Shown: positions 47,901-59,110 of the stretch, one piece after another | How the letters are laid out: each line of letters starts with the position of its first letter | How positions within the stretch are numbered: position 1 is the stretch's first letter | From: Osmia lignaria lignaria | Taxonomy: Eukaryota; Arthropoda; Insecta; Hymenoptera; Megachilidae | Length of the DNA: 64,000 nucleotides | Direction of reading: 5' to 3' | Assembly (NCBI RefSeq): GCF_051020975.1 | Contig: NC_135043.1 | Coordinates: 5,270,001-5,334,000, forward strand | Translations under genes and position numbers: made by a program | The notes under the pieces: generated by a model | What the model saw: the letters and a program-made list of their open reading frames with translations, nothing else | The model's database searches: none | Told to the model about the DNA's origin: nothing

Positions 47901-50900
47901 GAAACTTCTGATTTGTGGTTTGATACCGGAGATGTTTTTTGACGTTTTAGAGAAAGAAGTATCATTTTGACATTTTACAAAATTTGTGTTCGCAGTAAAT
48001 TTGGATTCTTTGGAAGTAGAGATTTTCCAATTTTCAGAGATATTAAGACCACTGTGAGATTTAGGATGATGCTGCTCAGTTTGGAAGTTCATTTTCTGGG
48101 TTAGCCACCGAACTTTGGCTACTTTCATGGAGATGTCTGACTTTCGGTAGAGTTGTACTACTTTCAATATTAGGAGGAGCGGAAAGAAACTGCGAAGGCA
48201 AGATTTCTGTCTTCAGCGACTGCAAGGGAATACTTTTTCAGTCGAATACTTTAGCGACTGTGGCTGTGTTCTTAATTTAAACATTTTTATAAAAAAGAAA
48301 TACTGGTGATTTTTCAATGCTTTTAGAAATGTTTTTCACACTGTTACTAAAAGGACATCTCTTTCTTTGTATACAATCCTTTTGTATTCAACTGAATACT
48401 ACACTATCATTAAAAGTATTATTCCCGTTAGTGTGTCACTTTTTGCTTCATCACCAGAACATCCGGTTCACATTCTTCACTTCTCAAGAAAGGGAAGGAG
48501 ATGCTTGTCGACGAAGTCTGGCCAATTCTCCTCCCAAAAGAATATCCACAAGAACCAGGACACTGGAGATAAGAAAAGCGGGCCAATTGCTTCAGACTCG
48601 AGCTGAATTTGAAAATATCCACTCGATTTCGTTCGAAGGACGATTCGAAGGGTCCTTCAGGTTTTCAAAGTCTGCTGATTTTCAAGACATTACAGTAGAA
48701 GGGTCCACATATTCCTCGAATTGAAATTGTTGCTCCAGTTTTATTTAGTTACCACTGCAAACTCTTTGTTCAAAGAAAATTCGAATTTTCCTAATTTTGG
48801 TATCATGGATTATTAGAAAATTAAAAGACCCAACGAGACTGATATCTCTGTTAATTTAGTTCACCATATCATCAAAAGTATCTGAAAACGCTGTAGCAAC
48901 AAATTTTCAAAGAAAATTCAAATTTCCCTAATTCTGATAGTAATCATTCCAATGTTGCACTTAAGTTGCATACCCACGCAAAGAACAAGAGCATTGGACT
49001 CGAGAACGTTTCTGAAAATTAAATTGCTGTCCTACATTCGAACGTAATCCCGAAGGTTCCTCGTGGACACGAGTTGTCATCCCTTTTTACGAGAGGCAAA
49101 ATTTTCCACAAGCTAGATTAATACGTTATTACATCGGCGATGTACAAGAGGATTATTTATTAAATTATTTACACAGATCGCGCCGTATGCACTTTCGAAG
49201 TGCACTTTTATAGAATGCAACTTTATGGCAGCTGAAAATTTATCTAAGGAGACCACCTGGACTCTTACCATGTTTCCAAGCTGAAATACTTATGGTGCTC
49301 TAATATTCTGCTTTTTATGGTAAGAGAACCAGCCCATTTCGCGCTGAATACCTTTGATATTATGAATGCAGCATCTTTTGTTTGAACTGCATTGGTACTC
49401 TTGCACTTGGAAGAAGCATCACGCTTCGGGCTATGGTGGAATGTTTACGGCGGTAATGGAACACGTTCGAGATACTGGAGTATTTTTGAACTATTTATGA
49501 TCTTGTGTTTTATTTACTTTTTAATACTAAATTCTGAAGCTTTATTCAAACGTCGTGGCAATAATTTTAATTCTACGAAGAGAATACTTCTTCTACTTCA
49601 ATGATACTTTTAAGACCATCTTTTCTCTTATTATCCTAGTACTTTATAGCTGAGAATAAAACATCTTCTTTTATATTGTAATATCCTCGACGAATTATGA
49701 TCGAATCTGTTTCATCTGTTACAGTGTTCACACTGTGGCAAAAGCACATATCTCATTTCTTATTACTTCAATATTGAACCTACCATTATAAAACTTGTAA
49801 CAATGTGTCTTTCTCTTTTCTACGTGTTTCGATCTTGGAAAACAAATGTATATTACCTTTAAAAGCAGGAATTTTACAAATTCATAGAAATTTAGAGTGA
49901 GCAATCTGAGACCGTTTGAAAGGAGCCAGCAAATTGACGGAATCTGAAATCAAGTCGCAGAAACGCGATATCAGCCAGGGAGCCCTAGTTTCAACCTTAT
50001 ATCGTCCACATAAAAAACCACCCTCTCTGCTTCGAGTTCCGGAAAATTACCCGGAGGGCTCGAACGAGAATTTAACGTGTTCCCTGCACAAGGAAAGAGC
50101 TGCCTCAGCTTACGATTTCGCTTCGGTCCGAATATCTTTCGACGACCTTTAAACTGAAATCCAACCCTGCCGGACGAACTTTGCCCTTTAATTGTCGCTT
50201 TTCCCAGGCTACGTTTCACGTTCTGCTGATCAAAGTACATTACCGGTCCCTCGCAAATATTTTTCGGATATTGAAATGATCATTTTTGATGGACCTTTGT
50301 GAATGACGAGGAAGACTTTTTGATGGACTTAAGGTAGCTCTGATAGGGTTACTTACTTTGAGGGCCGAATGAAAATTGATGGAGGAAATTTTTCCTGAAT
50401 ATTAATGATTTAAACATTTGAAATATGGCTCTTTTATACATGATGTTCCAGGAATTAATCGAACAACTATAAAAATTTAGAATTACTAAGAAGTTATTTG
50501 ATCAACTCCTGGAACAACCTGTGAAATTACTCAAAGACAAGGAATACAATCATACCGGCTTCCATACGGGCTGGCGAGCCATCAGGCACGGTTTTTCCCT
50601 GAGACTTTGGCGTGCCTTCGCTCATGGTTTCGACACGTCTTCGATCTTTTGATACCGAGTTACCCTAGGCTCCCTCTTTCAGCCGCTTCCTGGAGCTTAG
50701 CGAATTCTCGCCGGTTCTTCCTCTCTTCTAATATCCTCTTTCCACCTCTGATCACTTCCTCGATCGAGTTCAATGTTTCTATCAATGTTTGGCACTTGGA
50801 ACCGTGTTCAGTGTTCCTCGACGAAGCTTAAAAATTTCGTTCTCACTTTGAACCCGCAACGAACACCTTCACTGTAACTGGCGAACTTAATTTTCGATTC

Positions 50901-50940
50901 GAAACTGTTCCCACCTTGGTCCAGTTTGATCGGGTAACAT
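38950..50940. other. About 12 kb without a confirmed gene, probably 5' intron of kcc
   Basis: Open frames up to about 205 codons (43082-43699 +) and 180 codons (47625-48167 -) lack family resemblance and are overlapped by frames on the other strand. Diverged repeats of AAAGAAAATTC-type sequence sit at 48770 and 48905. A CTAGGGATCCCTAG palindrome lies at 40750-40763. A missing N-terminal kcc exon may lie here but cannot be recognised. Confidence 0.35.
40750..40763. repeat. 14-bp palindrome CTAGGGATCCCTAG
   Basis: Perfect dyad. A 13/14 copy lies at 11205-11218 in the puc 3' region, and TCTAGGGAATTT variants lie nearby at 40778 and 40917. Confidence 0.5.
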
Positions 50941-51501
50941 TCTGTGCGGCGATGGGAGCAGGAAGCACGCGAGGGTGAGAAGGATCGAGGCGAAAAGAAG
51001 CCGGGAGGAACGACAGGAACACGCGGCAGACCCGGACGACTCTGGCGGAGGGTGTGTAGCCTCAACGCTTCAGCCTGTTCTTCCGCATCCCTCCTACCCC
51101 GGCGGCGAGGCGGTCGACCGATACGCGAGCCTCTCTGGTCGCGGTGTCACAAGGTCACGGGGATCAGAGAGAGGATCGGTGCTGCTCCAGATAGAAGGAG
51201 GCACGCACGCAAGCCAGCCGCCGGCTCTTCTCGTTCGCGCCGCGACGTGCCGCGTCGCGTCGCGCCGCGTCTCGTCCTGCTCGCGTTCGCGCACGCTCCC
51301 CTAATTAACGACGGAACGACGATCCCCGGAAGTCCGCGTCCGTTCGGGAGGATCGATCGTTCCGATTGCCACGAAGGCGCATCGACAGGTGCACCAGAGA
51401 TACGCTCAACCAACGAGCTTCTACCTACTCGATCAGTATACTCGTCGAACGATCAACTTTATCGAATTCACCGTGTGCAAAAAAACTCGCCGAGCTTCCA
51501 A

Positions 51502-51566
51502 TATGTCGAATTACAACGAAACAAATATCCTGCCCGATGGACAAGAGGATCTGGCTCGCGGTTACA
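51502..51566 (+). CDS. Candidate first coding exon of an unidentified + strand gene
   Basis: An ATG with A at -3 opens MSNYNETNILPDGQEDLARGY, followed by AG and a weak donor GTCACC at 51567. Composition is protein-like, unlike the surrounding simple sequence, and it lies inside the CpG-rich block. No homologue is recognised and no partner exon was found. Confidence 0.2.
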
Positions 51567-51656
51567 GGTCACCACCCCTGGACGCTCGTCTTCCCCGTGG
51601 CTCGGATGCTGCGGAGTGTTGGAACACCTCTGCCACCCTCTACTGGTCGCTTCCCT

Positions 51657-51690
51657 TTCTCTCTCTCTCTCTCTCTCTCCCTCTTTTCCC
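51657..51690. repeat. (CT)n microsatellite
   Basis: Run of about ten CT units, then CCCTCTTTTCCCTCC, inside the GC-rich block. Confidence 0.85.
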
Positions 51691-52330
51691 TCCGCCGCTG
51701 CTCCTCCCTGTCTCTCCCTGTATGGGTGGTTTGCTATCTACGTGCGTCTGTCTGCGCTGACGGTCGCGGTTGCTTATCTATCGGGCGTGGATCGCGAGCG
51801 ACTCGCTGGTGGACAGGCGAGCGACGAGGACGAGGACGAGGAGAGCTTTCCCTCGCCGGAAAACGGGGAAACGTCGACTGAGAGACGCTGCTCCGGCGAC
51901 GAGGACGTAGGCCGAGAGGGGTTACGAACGAACACTCCCGGCTTTTCCAGGCCTTCTCTCTTTCCTTCCCTCCTCGGAGGCGCGCACGCTCTATCCGCAC
52001 CTTCCCCTCCTCGCCCCTCTTTACATCCTCCCTCTCTCACTCTCCGTGTTTCTCCCTCTCGTCCGGCTTTCGATCTTCTCCTTTTATCTCACCCTCGTCT
52101 TGCCTCCAACTTCGCCAGTCACCCTCCCAACCCTTATTCCCTTCGTACCCCTCGCCACTCCTCGCCGGCCTGTACCCCGTGTCCGCTTATCCTGGCTGCT
52201 GGTTAGTTCGGTTGCACTCGCGCGAACCAGCCGCGACGAGTCCCGGGCGTTCTCAGCAGCTCTCGCCACCGCTTTTCCACCCACGTAGCGCGCAAGCGCG
52301 CCCTGCACCCCCGGGGATGCCACCCCTTTC

Positions 52331-53928
52331 TCCTGCTGCCGGATTCTCTCACTGTCTTCCTTCTTGCTCTGTCTTTCTCTGCGGCTTCCTTGTGTGCGTT
52401 CTATCCTGTTCAGCTGGACAGAAATGATACATAAAGAGAGGAAGATGACGAGAGTATCCCTCTTCTTTTTCTCCCAGCTTTTCTACTCCTGCCTCTTTTT
52501 GCTGCTCTGATCTCCGTGTGTTCCTTTGTCTTTATTTCCGTTTCTTCTTCGTAGTCTTCCTTTTTGGATTTTACTACCTGCTGTTGGAGATTTTCATCCG
52601 GTAGTGTGGGAACGGTGATCATATTTTACCTTTATTTCATACCAGGTATACGTATTTCCAATTTTTATTTATTTTCATTTCTTTCATCGCGTAAACATCC
52701 AATTAATCGTTTGTAAATATTCTCTTTCTTCAATTGCACCTTGACATTTACCATATTTTTTTCTGTTTACCGATTCTCTATCAAACTTGTTTTATAAACT
52801 CTTCTGTTTATATTCTTTTTTCTATCGGTTTTCGCAACACCTACACATTTGCTTGATGCATGTGTATCTTGTTTATTGACGTACTCCTTTGACTTTTATT
52901 TTATTTATCACTCTCACGTAGGACTTCCGTTTCGTACGCGTAGGACTTTGCTGTTTGTTTCCTCTCGGTATTTTATCGCTTCGACACGTAGCCTCAACTA
53001 TATCTTCTCCCTTTTTCGATCGACGCATTTTGTGTGCCACCCTTTTGAACCCTCTTCAATATTATTTTACTTTTATAACACACCTCATGTTTTTTCTACC
53101 TCTTCTTTTGTCGGTATTTTTATTTTCTTCGATTTTTACTTTCTTTCTCCTTTATTTTTAGAGGGTACGTACATTTCTCCGTACCTTTTTGCAACGACTT
53201 TAATAACGTACACATCTCTTTTCCTTCGTTTTCCGTTGCTCTCCTTCGTCTGTTTTGTCTTCCACGGACAGACTTAACACGTTCCGTCGCCGCGATATTC
53301 GTGTACCTTTTCCCTTGTTCTCCATTTCAATTCACGTAAATCGTCTCGTTGCCTGAAATATTGCTCTCCAATTTCCCCGAACATTCCCAACCACTGATCA
53401 ATTTTAAACCATCAAAATATTTCCTCGCGGTCCGCTCGTTTTCATTCTTGCCAAAACAAACGGAAGAGAATTGCTGGCGAAATTTTCATGAAAACACAAA
53501 ACAGTAACCCGGTCTCCCGTTACCAACGTTCAAATTACTGCACGTTTCCGTTTGTCGTTTCGCGTTGAGTCCAATTTTTCCACGTTTTTTCTCTTTCTCT
53601 CTTTCTCTCTGTTTTCCTTTTCATTTTCCTCGTCTGGCCAGTTTTATCGACGTCGCTGATGAATTTGCCGATTGTCACGAGAACTTGTTCGCCGACATGT
53701 CGTCGTTTATCCAAAGAACGATTACGAGAGAAGGAAAAGAAAATTAAAATGACGAAGATTCTAGATGAAGTGACGCACGATTTTCTTTCCCAGATTTCTG
53801 TTTCTTTGGGATCATTTGAGATCGTCAAGTTATTGTGAAAATTAAGTAAATTTGAATTTTAAAAAAGAAGTAATGGTATAGGTACGTGTTACTATCCTTA
53901 AAATGATTAAACGTCCAGTTTAAACGAC
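52331..53928. other. No gene seen; pyrimidine-rich + strand
   Basis: Long T/C-rich stretches give open frames such as 52849-53277 made mostly of Phe, Leu, Ser and Tyr, which reflects composition and not a membrane protein with recognisable motifs. Confidence 0.35.
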
Positions 53929-54045
53929 AGGGCTTCGATGCGAAGGGAAAAAACTCGCGCTTTATTTCCTCCATAAAGCGCGATATTTATATCCGCGCGC
54001 GTACGCGCGCCCTAAAGCCCAGGCTGAAAGCTTTAAGCTCGGCCT
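53929..54045. repeat. Stack of perfect palindromes, possible MITE or structured RNA
   Basis: TCGCGCTTTAT (53955-53965) pairs perfectly with ATAAAGCGCGA (53973-53983) across a 7-nt loop. The 16-bp palindrome GCGCGCGTACGCGCGC follows at 53995-54010, then CAGGCTGAAAGCTTTAAGC. GGGCTT at the left and AAGCCC at the right could close an outer stem. It is GC-rich inside AT-rich DNA. Confidence 0.5.
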
Positions 54046-57000
54046 GAAATGTCGCTAGATCGAACGCTTGCTCTCGTTTCTCTGCCACCAAGAATTCGTC
54101 AACTCTTAGTAATTTCACTTTTCCACCCTGTTGTATTGTTCTTCGTCTGGTTTGATCGTAGGAAATGCAATAAATCTTTGGTTAGATTAATTATCCGATA
54201 ATTATTCTTAAGGGTGATTTAAATACTATTTCGTGAGGCAGGGTTTCAATCGGGTTTATCTTGGATTTCCTACTATTTGCTTTGACAGGGGAATTTCAAA
54301 GAATTTATAATGCTTAAGAACACGCTATGAGGCAAATAACAAACATGGAAATGTTTGAAAATAAAACAGAGAAAGAGCTGAGTTAGATTTATGGTAGATT
54401 TAAATCTAGCTGAGTCTGCTTGTAAAGAAAGCAGGAAAATCTCTGTTGACTTAAGATTTAATTCATCTTTCTTTCTGTTTACTTGTGAAGATATAAAGCG
54501 GAGTGAATTGAACTTGAGATGGACTCATCTTCGTTAAGTTGCTTTTTATTGACTGATAAAACAAGCATCGCGCTCGTCTTTCTTTTGGCCCCGAGAAAAG
54601 TCAGTGTTCATTTCTGTGGAAGAAGAAACAGGACCAGCTAGCCATCCGCATCACATCCCAATTAGATTTTCGTTACGCTCGTTCTCGTTTACACGTAAAA
54701 ACACGCCGAAAATCTGGCCAAGACCCAACTGGAGTCGACTAAAATTCATTTTCATTCGCTACCTTCATTTAACCAACCCTTAAGATGTGTAAAACGCATA
54801 GAAGGTAATCTTAATTTCTCATTTTTTATAATCCATTCACAGTTTAGCCCATTAGCATAAAAATATTAGTTTAGAAATTAACTAGGTACATTGCAAGTAA
54901 TTTGTTACCTTCGTATCGTGTCTTGATAATGAATAACATAAATGAAAATGTTTTCTTTAAATCAAACGATTATGTTCGCCGAGCTTGAAAACATTCAATG
55001 ATTGTTTTCTGGTAAAACATTTTGGAATAAGCTGGGATAATTGGATTCTAAAAAATGATACTTCGTCGCGGGGTAATCTGCTCCCCTTGAAACGCTGCCA
55101 GCACGATCGTATCGAGCTAACAGGCAATAACGATGCCACGTTGATGGTAAACGACGCCCGGCAAAGGATACTAAACTCTCGTTCATCGACTTCGTTCCAC
55201 GCAATCATTTCCCTGCTCGTTGAATCGCGAACTTGCGGAAACGCTCAGTCAATGTTCGCTTTACAGTCAGTCAACTTTGCACGGCCACCACTTGGTTCGT
55301 CAGAAACTTTTGGTCTAACCTTTCTGTTTGAACGAAGGAAAAATCAATTACTGCGAAAATTCTACATAGAACCGAACGGAGTATCGTTACACCGTTCATT
55401 TAAATCCTAAATGAAGCTTTAATTATGGTAGGATACGGAATGGAAAACACGATTAAATGAATTCGATCACGTTTGGCAGAGAATCAAGCGACGCTAGTCT
55501 CGTGAATACGATTCCTAGCTGCGACGATTTATCCGAACAGATCTGTATAACGTAAATCCATGTAAATACGATGCGTTCCGCTCGAATCGAATCGGCGAAG
55601 GCCAATAATTAATTCAGCTTCGCAATGTGGATCTCGTGGCAGCTGGTGACCGTTTAATCTGTAACGCAATCTCGTCGGTTTGCTTTCCATGCGAGAGATT
55701 ACTCTTTTTTCCCAGACTATTCTATGCGGAATGAAAACTAGTCTGAAAAACCAATCCATGCTATTGCACTGTATCACGTACGATAGTAAACTATTTCCGC
55801 TAGATTTGAAAATTAAAAAATATGTACGTTCAGTAGAGCAAGATTTTAAGTAGAATAGGACTATAGAGGGTCGGACAGAACGTCGTCAGTAGAACAGATC
55901 CATGGATGGTCAGACAGAGTCTGTTCTCTATATAAAAAATTTGGAAATTACTAATAAAATGATATATACAACGGATTGAAATTCATACATGGTAGAATAC
56001 ATTACGGAAGGTGGTACATCGGATACAAGACATAGCGTATCCGCTAGAAAAGGAGAAGCAACGGTAATTAAGGTTGCATCGCGCGGTGCATAACGGTGCA
56101 TTCAAATGGGCCAGGCAAATCCCTTGGAAAATTGCTAATAAATGGAGAAGCGACGTCGCTGTGAAGCGGGTTCTAGCACGTAAACGATCTAACATCAGCC
56201 GACTTTGCGATACCGGTCTTCCTTCCTAACCGATTCGCGCTGATTAACTTCGTCAAGTTGCCGTCCCGGTGGATTTTCAACTTCGAACGCGATCAAACGC
56301 GACGATTACATATAGTTTAATCATTCTCAACCTCTGTCTTCTTGCTGTTAAAAATTTTTCGAGCAACAACGAAACAACAGAGTGCTCGAGTAACCGGTCC
56401 GCGATGCGGTTAATTGCATTTGAGCTGTTAATAGCGAAAGGTGAAGTTTACAGCGACGAGGTTAATAGTGCCATGGCTTTCACAAAGGAACACCCTTGCG
56501 ATCAGGTAACCAGCGATGTTCCTCTCTCGTGTAGCAATTACATTCAATTACAGGATCACTCGACCGTAATTAGAACGCGTCGTGCTCCTCTGTTTTTGTT
56601 CGTTGCCGCGTTCGTCTCGTAAATTCGTGAACCGAGCCCGGCCATTTTTGATAACCGAGTTACATTTTCCGCGAAAGCAAAACTGTGCTCGTTCGGCTTC
56701 TGTTTTCATTTTTTATTCTTTTTTTTTTTTTTAGATAGGCGTTGAAACAGGGGGAGAAAAAGGTCAAACGCGCAGGGCTATTGAACGTTAATGAATTGGT
56801 ATCGCACAACCCGAGGCTCGTTTTCCAAGCGACACGTTCGCTTTTAATTTTAATCACGCGATGCTGGATTCCCTTTTTTTTCATTCCACGACGTCCTTTT
56901 TTGTTTCTCTTCATTGTCAGAGCTGAATTCGTTTGGATACGGAGAGAAAAGTGTGACACGTTCGAATCGATTTTCATCGAACAAAAGATTATTTGTTTTT

Positions 57001-57559
57001 GAAAAATTAATAATTCTCGCTAAAGTCTGTTTCTAACTGATAAAATTAAGAAACAAATTTTAATCCCTACAAATGGTAACAATCATTCTATATAAGCTAC
57101 CCTTATGTTCAAATTTATCATTCAACCCGAAATTTATTTAAAATGCTTCACCCAATATCTAGAAGCACCCTCTTGCATATATCTTCACCCTTCGGTCCAG
57201 CCGATCAATTTACCCAAATAACCACACGGGAAGCCCAATAATCTCAGCCATTCTATAAAAAAGCCATTAACCATACCACGCTGCTCTGAATCTATCCCAA
57301 TATCCAGGTTCATCCCGTTCCTCTTCCAATAACACCGAGATGAATGCATCAAGTTTGAAAATTTTGAAAATTTCGATTGGAGATCTACCCCTTCGAGATG
57401 GATTGACGCATCGTGGCCCTTAGGATTCGCCGGAGAGGCATAGAAAAAAAAGATACCCCGTCATCGCTTGGACAGAGAAGAGAAGAGGGTGCGCCAGGGG
57501 AAGGGGCGGTGAAAGTAGGCCAGTGGGTGATCGGGCCGCGGCTTCAACCCCTCCTGGAA
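54046..57559. other. No gene seen
   Basis: AT-rich sequence. Frames at 54985-55410 (+), 56269-56622 (+) and others have no family resemblance. A short run near 55860-55925 repeats GGTCGGACAGA / GGTCAGACAGA, a weak local duplication. Confidence 0.35.
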
Positions 57560-57830
57560 CTCTCTACGCTTGCGTAACGTAATGTTTCCCGGGTTTTACG
57601 TCATCGTGCCTCAGGTGACGTCACTGCCGACCACCACACGCACCCCGTTCAACCCCCTCTAACCGGGTATAAAAGGCTGGCGCCACGAGCCGAGGGATCT
57701 AGCTAACTTCAGTCACCCTTCGTACCACCAAACCCCTTGACGGGGATATTCTTTACAACGAAGGGTGATTGAAAAATGGACGAGAGAAACTAAGGGAGGT
57801 TTTCTTTCTGAACGGTAAAAAGGGCGGTCA
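57560..57830 (+). promoter_or_regulatory. TATA promoter with CREs and bZIP site, plus 5' UTR exon
   Basis: In order: TTGCGTAA (57570-57577, C/EBP or PAR-bZIP type), TTACGTCA (57596-57603), perfect CRE TGACGTCA (57616-57623), TATAAAA (57668-57674) and an initiator-like TCAGTC (57709-57714). The initiator is 43 bp from the TATA box, so the real start is probably near 57699. The presumed leader has a 5-codon uORF (57777) and a possible donor GTAAAA at about 57821. This architecture is typical of cAMP-responsive genes such as neuropeptide precursors. The coding exons are not visible and probably lie beyond the window. Confidence 0.6.
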
Positions 57831-58300
57831 CACGACGTCAGAATAAACTGGAATTAATTGGTGTAGCCTCTGTCGAATTTTAAGGATAACTTGTTAATTC
57901 TTCTTCTCTGCTTGTTGAAAAGAAACATGAATTTTACTAGTCTGATGGAAAATTAATTACAGTTTTTCTTGATTGCCTTGAGTGGCCTTCTTATTAATCT
58001 TCATGGACAACTCAAGCGTGATGTAACATTGGTCGTGCAAATTGTCGCGAGCAAAGCTTATTAAAAAGTCGAACAGATAATCCACACCTTGTAATTCCCC
58101 TCCAATGATTTGCCAACAAAGAGGATAAGTTGCATGTTACTAAAGCGAAGGAGGTTAGCAAATGAATTGCTGTCTAATAGAGTTGCTGACGAAGTTTGAA
58201 AACTGAGATTAGAATAAAGATAAAAGATCCATATTCGCAACTATTAAATTTATTTTAATTGCACCGCATCAATATTTGAATATTGAAGTGATTAATATCT
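57831..58300. other. No gene seen; possible first intron of the TATA-promoter gene
   Basis: AT-rich DNA without recognisable exons. Confidence 0.3.
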
Positions 58301-59110
58301 GAGCTTGCAAATTTCGATGATTTTTTTGCAGCTTAATTGCGATGCGCTCATGTTTGAATTTTAAAGCTACGAGCTTGCAGATGTTCAATTCCTTTTACCC
58401 AAAGTACCTTAATATTTTAATTTTAAACGCCTCAGAAATTTGAGCTTGCAAATTTCGAGAATCTCCTGAACGGTTGCGGGTTTCACAAATTTCTTCCGGA
58501 TGCATCTAAATTGTACAATATCCGCGTTTCCAATTTTTGAGAGCACCGGTTTAAACGACGTCGTGGGTCGGTGAAAAATTCGCTAAAAATTTCGGAACAA
58601 CGCCCGAGGGCTGCGGATGGGAAGCAAGCAAGTCTCATCTTGGAGTATTCAAGCTCCATTAAGCTCGCCACCAGAAAACCCGTTGGCCGGAGGCTATGGA
58701 GCCGGGATAAGAAATCCCTTCGAATTCCTCTTATCTGGGTCAAAGATATGTTCCCCTCTCGTCGGTGGATATCTATATAAGTTACCATCTACACGTCCTG
58801 TGTGCATCCTGCACGATAAACATCGTTGACACGGATCAGCCCGCGGACTTTCCGGGACGGTCCACTCGTAACTAATAATGTGCTGATCGAGCCACTCGCG
58901 CATGTGCAACGCTTTGAAATTTCAATGATTTCTCAAGTCGAGCTTGCAGTTTTTCGATTAATTTTCTAGTCATCATCACCTGTGCTCGCAAGATAAAATC
59001 GTTCGTTGACTCGAGCTTGCAGGTGTTGAACTTACTTCAGCTACAAATCTGGAATTCGTTTCAACTTGAGCTGGCAGCATTTACTGATTTTCTCAGCCGA
59101 GCATGCAGCT
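58301..59110. repeat. Cluster of the 9-mer GAGCTTGCA
   Basis: Exact copies start at 58301, 58371, 58442, 58940 and 59013, with variants GAGCTGGCA (59068) and GAGCATGCA (59099), all on the + strand. Spacing is about 70, 71, 498, 73, 55 and 31 bp. The sequence between copies is mostly not repeated, so this is not a simple tandem array. Two copies share GAGCTTGCAAATTTCGA. Confidence 0.75.

Larger units (their letters stand above)
50940..52330. promoter_or_regulatory. GC- and CpG-rich block, candidate promoter/5' exon region
   Basis: The sequence changes sharply to GC-rich with dense CpG (for example CGCGTCGCGTCGCGCCGCG at about 51250) inside AT-rich surroundings. Long open frames on both strands (up to 420 codons on +) are explained by the lack of AT-rich stops and by simple Pro/Ser/Arg composition. 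A promoter with a 5' UTR exon, of kcc (-) or of an unseen + gene, is the likeliest reading. Confidence 0.4.

Noticed and set aside
47625..48167. 180-codon minus-strand frame
   Set aside because: No motif or splice context. The composition matches the AT-rich neighbourhood.
50944..52206. 420-codon + strand open frame in the GC-rich block
   Set aside because: The composition is simple (Arg, Ser, Pro, Leu), both strands and other frames are also open, and the frame runs through a CT microsatellite. GC-rich DNA lacking stops explains it.
52849..53277. Phe/Leu/Tyr-rich frame resembling a membrane protein
   Set aside because: The T/C-rich strand automatically encodes hydrophobic residues. No helix pattern, family motif or gene context.
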